Assembly: GCA_030077755.1 (NCBI GenBank) | Contig: JAQJZZ010000010.1 | Location: 4,092,001 to 4,156,000 of the forward strand | Length of the DNA: 64,000 nucleotides | Reading direction: 5' to 3' | Source: Filosporella fistucella | Taxonomy: Eukaryota; Ascomycota; Leotiomycetes; Helotiales | Part shown: in pieces, positions 59,503-64,000 of the stretch | Layout of the letters: every line of letters begins with the position of its first letter | How positions within the stretch are numbered: the first letter of the stretch is position 1 | Notes under the pieces: model-generated | Told to the model about the DNA's origin: nothing | The model's database searches: none | What the model saw: the letters and a program-made list of their open reading frames with translations, nothing else | Position numbers and translations under genes: made by a program

Positions 59503-62381
59503 ATGCCTAAATTTCCAAAAGGATTTGGCCGCCGCAAATCGAGCGTGAACGCGCTCGAAGATGCTCCGAGCGTCCCGGAGCACTCTTTCAAAGTTTTTGA
59601 ACGGCCAGATTCTGCTAGCAGATCATTCGACGGTGGCATGAAACTCGGGAAGTCGAGTACGGTACCAATTGGGAGACCTAACACATCACACTTGGATGAC
59701 GATAACATGTTTGAAAACATTACCAAGAATCGGTATGACCCTGGCCAAGAATTATTTGACCTCTATTCCCGAAGGTGCGTGCAAACTGACTGTGTAAAGT
59801 GGTAGTGGTGCTTCCAACAGCAATACTGCTTCTACAACTGATAATTCGTCACGATTGAGTGCAGCATCAACCGCGCCTTCTTCTACAGATTTACACGGGC
59901 GAGAAGACTGGAAAGCTCCCCATGACAAACCTTTTACCGACATTCCTATACCGCCAGTTCCAAAATCTGCCTCCGCATTTTCCTTGAAAAATGCTGGCCG
60001 AGCCATGTCGTGGGGAAGAAGCAGACCTCCGCCGCCAACGCCCGCAAAAGGACCACCGTCCCCAACGATTGAGGAAGAATCATCCACCGGTAGGCAACGA
60101 GCTGTGACAGCTTCTAGCTACGCTAGCACTGCAACACCGCCGAAGCTGGAAGATAAAGACCTCGGACTTAGTCTGGGTGGAGATTTTTCAGATATGTTTT
60201 CTGGATTCGGAAACAGGAAGAGCGCTGGGTTGGATGTTGAAAGCAGTCGGGCTATGTCGCAAAGTCCAGTATGTAACAACGTCTCCCGACTTCTCACCAT
60301 CCATTTTTAACTTGAGTTAGGAATCGCTGCCAACAGGCCCCGCCAATCGTTCCAACAGATATAATCAACCCTCGCCTTTGAGTATAGACAGAAACAAGGA
60401 GGTTGAAGCATCGCCGTATTCATGGAGCAGTCAACATTCTCACGATGGTCTAATGTCCAGTTCTAGCCCTCCTCCATTCGCGCCCCGTCACGAAACTCCG
60501 CCACCTCCTGTACCATCACATGGATCACACCGGGCGTACAACGACACTCCCTCCAACTCTAGATCACAAAGGCCAGGAGCGCTTGCAAGCAGTGGACTGA
60601 GACGGAGCAGTGCGATTCTGGAAGTAAGGCGCCAATCGACCCTGGAGTATAGTGATGCTGTGGATGAAGACGCGAAGCTGCTGCAAGAGTCGCTCTATGC
60701 ATCTCGGCGACTGAACGACCCAGGTTATAGCACGAAAGTTCGAGATAGTTGGGCCATGCCTTCAACAACCTCATATTACAATACTGATCAGACATCAAAT
60801 TCAAGCTGGAGCAAAGGATCTTTAGAGACCACACCGCGAGCCAAAAAGTCGGAGCCGAAAGTGTACGAGGATAACATGTTTGACAGCCAAATAGCAGCCT
60901 CGGCCAATCTCGCACAACGGTTTCAGGAAAAGTCTCTTTTACCGCCATCGAGAAACGCTGCTCCACAGAACAAGGTCATGACTCCAGCGCAATTTGAACG
61001 ATACAAGCAGGATCAAGAACGCTTGAGAAGTGTTGGGGGGCAGTCGAAGGATGAGGAAGAAGATGAGGAAGAAGAGACTTACGATGACGACGAAGATGAG
61101 GTTGAAAAGAACAAACAGCTAGCCAAGCAGCGCCGGAAACAGGAAGCACACATGGCTGTCTATAGGCAGCAGATGATGAAAGTGACGGGAGAGACACCCT
61201 CGACAAATATGCGGTCCAGTGTGTTTGCTACACAAAGTAGCCCAAACTTGGTACTGTCTGGGAAATCTGACGAGCCGGAGGAGGAGGATGAAGAAGTTCC
61301 CTTGGGTATTCTGCAGGCCCACGGGTTTCCAAGCAAGAACAAGCCACCCATTAGAAGCACGGGGTCAAATCCTAACCTTGCATCATCCGCCCAGTCGCTT
61401 TCTGGTGGCGTAGTAGGTGGTTCTGATCCTCGCTTACCTGTGTTTGCTCGCAACCTTCCCCAAGATCCATACTTCGGCGCAAGTGTGGTCAATCCTATGC
61501 ATCGAGAATCTCTTGCCTTTGGAGGCGGAGCTGGATCAGTCAGTGGTGCTCCACCAAGAGGCTTGCCACCTGGGGGACTGGTTGGAGTCATTGCCACCGA
61601 AGAGCGTTCCAGGGCTATGAGACGGGGAAGCCCGAATCCTCAAGGCGAATACGGACCGCCCCCTTCCAACGGCTACAATGGGATGGGAATGCCTTCTGGT
61701 GCCGGCAGCATGTACAACGGAGTTGGACCTGCTGGGCCTATGAATATGGGCCCAATGGGTCCGATGAATCCAATGATGCTCACGCCCGGAGACCAAGCTC
61801 AGATCCAGATGTCTCAACAAATGCAACAATTTATGCAGATGCAAATGCAATTTATGCAGATGATGACCACGGGTCAGGGTCAGCAACCGACCCATATGTC
61901 ACATCAGTCCATGAGCGAAATTCCTCGCCCGGGCAGCGCTCAACAGATGCGACCCGGCAGTTTCAACCACCAACGTGCAATGACTATGTTGGAACCAAAT
62001 GCAGCTCCTTGGATGCAACAGGGATCCATGTATACGCCTTCAATTCGTGCTCAAGGTGCAGGCTATGCTCCTTCCATAGCACCTTCAGAGCGTAGCAATA
62101 TCGGTTTGCCGGGAAGATACAGGCCAGTATCGCAAGCTCCAGTGCCGCAGGACAACAAGTCTAGAACATCGAATCTATCAATATCTGGAGCCCTTCAAGG
62201 CTGGGAGAACAAAAATGGTGGTGCAACAATCAAAGCCATCAAGAAATCTGGTAACGCCTCCGACGAAGATGATGAGGAAGGTTGGGAAGAGATGGCAAAG
62301 AAGAGAAGTCAGAAGAAATCGCTTTGGCGAATGAAGAAGGACAAAGACGGTCTCAAGGAGGTGCTTGGTTACACTCAATGA
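59503..62381 (+). CDS. Conserved-looking hypothetical protein, low-complexity, 3 exons
   Basis: I do not recognise this protein. Exons 59503-59732, 59800-60268 and 60321-62381 join in frame across 67- and 52-bp introns to 919 aa. It is mostly disordered: Ser/Pro-rich stretches with PPPPTP and PPPVPSH motifs (possible SH3 or profilin ligands), and an acidic-to-basic helix near 515-560 (DEEEDEEEE then KNKQLAKQRRKQEA). A Met/Gly/Pro- and Met/Gln-rich zone follows near 735-790 (QQFMQMQMQFMQMM). The C-terminal end is compact and charged (EEGWEEMAKKRSQKKSLW then RMKKDKDGLKEVLGYTQ) and is the part most likely to be conserved. The N-terminus MPKFPKGFGRRKSS is basic. No transmembrane segment. Function cannot be named. 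Confidence 0.8.
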
Positions 62382-62619
62382 AGCGCATGTGAATAGATGA
62401 AAATATGATTGTGTCATATCGCATGGCATATAGGCGTTTTAAGATATTTGGATCGGAACTTGGATTGTCATGTTACTTGCATGGGAAGTACCCATGAACT
62501 TGTTATAATATAATTCAGATATCCACCTTCCTCCATTTGTTCAACCTGTGATGAACTCTTTTTGGCATCCTCATAACTTTATTCACTACGCCTTTCTAAC
62601 CATGCGAAGGTTGAATTCT

Positions 62620-63368
<749 letters not shown>

Positions 63369-63667
63369 TGTGTGGAGAATATGTATTTCAAGTCTGTATC
63401 TCCGGTGGTTGTTGCGAAAGTCAGCGTTCCATTGCTAATGGAGCATCTGTTTTAGGAATGATGTGAGGGGCAGCTCTCGGGAAACTGAAAAGCTCCGTCC
63501 GTTTCGTGTTTTGAAAATGTCAGAGAGTACATCATTCTGAATTTAGAGAGTAGCTGTTAGCACTGCTTCTCATCGTTCATTCTGTCTTTTTCAATGCTGT
63601 CACAGAAATTGTTAGTGACTTATTCTTCATAGGACCAAAAACTTGTACCAAAAACCTTTAATGCACG

Positions 63668-64000
63668 ATGTCTGATTTCTATTCCTGCTGGGTTCGCCTC
63701 GAGGGTCTCTCCACATCACAGCTTCCACTGGGTGGAAAGGGTGTTCGGCCAACCAATGCGATAGCTGCAACAGAAAAGTATAGCGACGGCTCAGGGTCTA
63801 CAGCTGCACCGAATCTCGAAAATTTCATTACCAACGTATTACTCGAATCAATTCCCTTCATCGACGGCGTCGCGCCGAAATCCTCTGGGCCGTCAACATG
63901 GAAAGTCAAAGGGTCACCGAAAAAGTATCCCGTCTCAGAAGCCCCGGTACACCTTTATGAACGGGTGGTTTCTGGAAAAGACCTCGACAAGGTGGAAGGG
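63668..64000 (+). CDS. Hypothetical protein, 5' part only (runs off the window)
   Basis: Open from the ATG at 63668 to the window edge, at least 111 codons with no intron seen: MSDFYSCWVRLEGLSTSQLP, then ENFITNVLLESIPFIDGV, TWKVKGSPKKYPVSEAPV and HLYERVVSGKDLDKVEG. The style recalls fungal START-like proteins annotated as DUF3074, but this is from memory and weak. No signal peptide. The rest of the gene lies beyond 64000. Confidence 0.6.
   Translation, partial: MSDFYSCWVRLEGLSTSQLPLGGKGVRPTNAIAATEKYSDGSGSTAAPNLENFITNVLLESIPFIDGVAPKSSGPSTWKVKGSPKKYPVSEAPVHLYERVVSGKDLDKVEG

Overview
The window reads as chromosomal DNA of a filamentous ascomycete (Pezizomycotina; Leotiomycetes such as a Botrytis/Sclerotinia relative is a guess from overall protein flavour, not proven). 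The reasons are multi-exon nuclear genes with 41-126 bp GT...CTAA[C/T]...AG introns, fungal-type gene families, and long gene-poor spacers with TAGG/CCTA and GTAC-rich tracts. I support 21 complete protein-coding genes and one gene cut by the right edge. Most were rebuilt by joining exons across introns, checking that every splice keeps frame. One gene (LSM6) was found only by reading the minus strand directly. No rRNA, tRNA, CRISPR array or intact transposon was recognised.

Layout. 1-5.6 kb: enolase, eIF3j and a hot-dog acyl-CoA thioesterase. 7.2-14 kb: an ACAP-type BAR-PH-ArfGAP-ankyrin protein and a C2-domain protein. 15-27.7 kb: a YPL150W-like kinase, proteasome beta7 (PRE4), an HCNGP-like protein, a Rad53/CHK2-type FHA kinase, Mdm31/32 and the ribosome-assembly KH protein Pno1/Dim2. 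27.7-36.1 kb: a gene-poor 8.3 kb spacer with an AT-rich, possibly RIP-mutated island, a perfect 18-bp palindrome, a C17 tract, TAGG tracts and simple repeats. 36.1-56 kb: an RRM+YTH RNA reader, a small heat-shock protein with heat-shock elements, proteasome beta6 (PRE7), the 1950-aa PI4-kinase Stt4, a SAM methyltransferase with a probable 1-nt frameshift, LSM6, an Esc2/Rad60-like SUMO-like-domain protein and a Mn-type cation diffusion facilitator. 55.8-59.5 kb: a second gene-poor spacer. 59.5-64 kb: a 919-aa low-complexity protein I do not recognise, lumazine synthase (RIB4) and a partial hypothetical gene.

The genes do not form a biosynthetic cluster. They are housekeeping genes: glycolysis, translation initiation, proteolysis, ribosome and RNA maturation, membrane traffic, checkpoint and metal homeostasis. 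Five adjacent pairs are head to head with 208-323 bp between start codons and probably share promoters. The two proteasome genes share a TGGCGAA motif close to their starts.

Points most worth a second look: the possible alternative last intron of STT4, the methyltransferase frameshift, a possible mitochondrial form of the small heat-shock protein, the acidic insertion within the YTH domain, the predicted N-myristoylated ACAP protein, the run of genes with very short last exons, and the two motif-rich spacers. I saw no convincing wholly new system.
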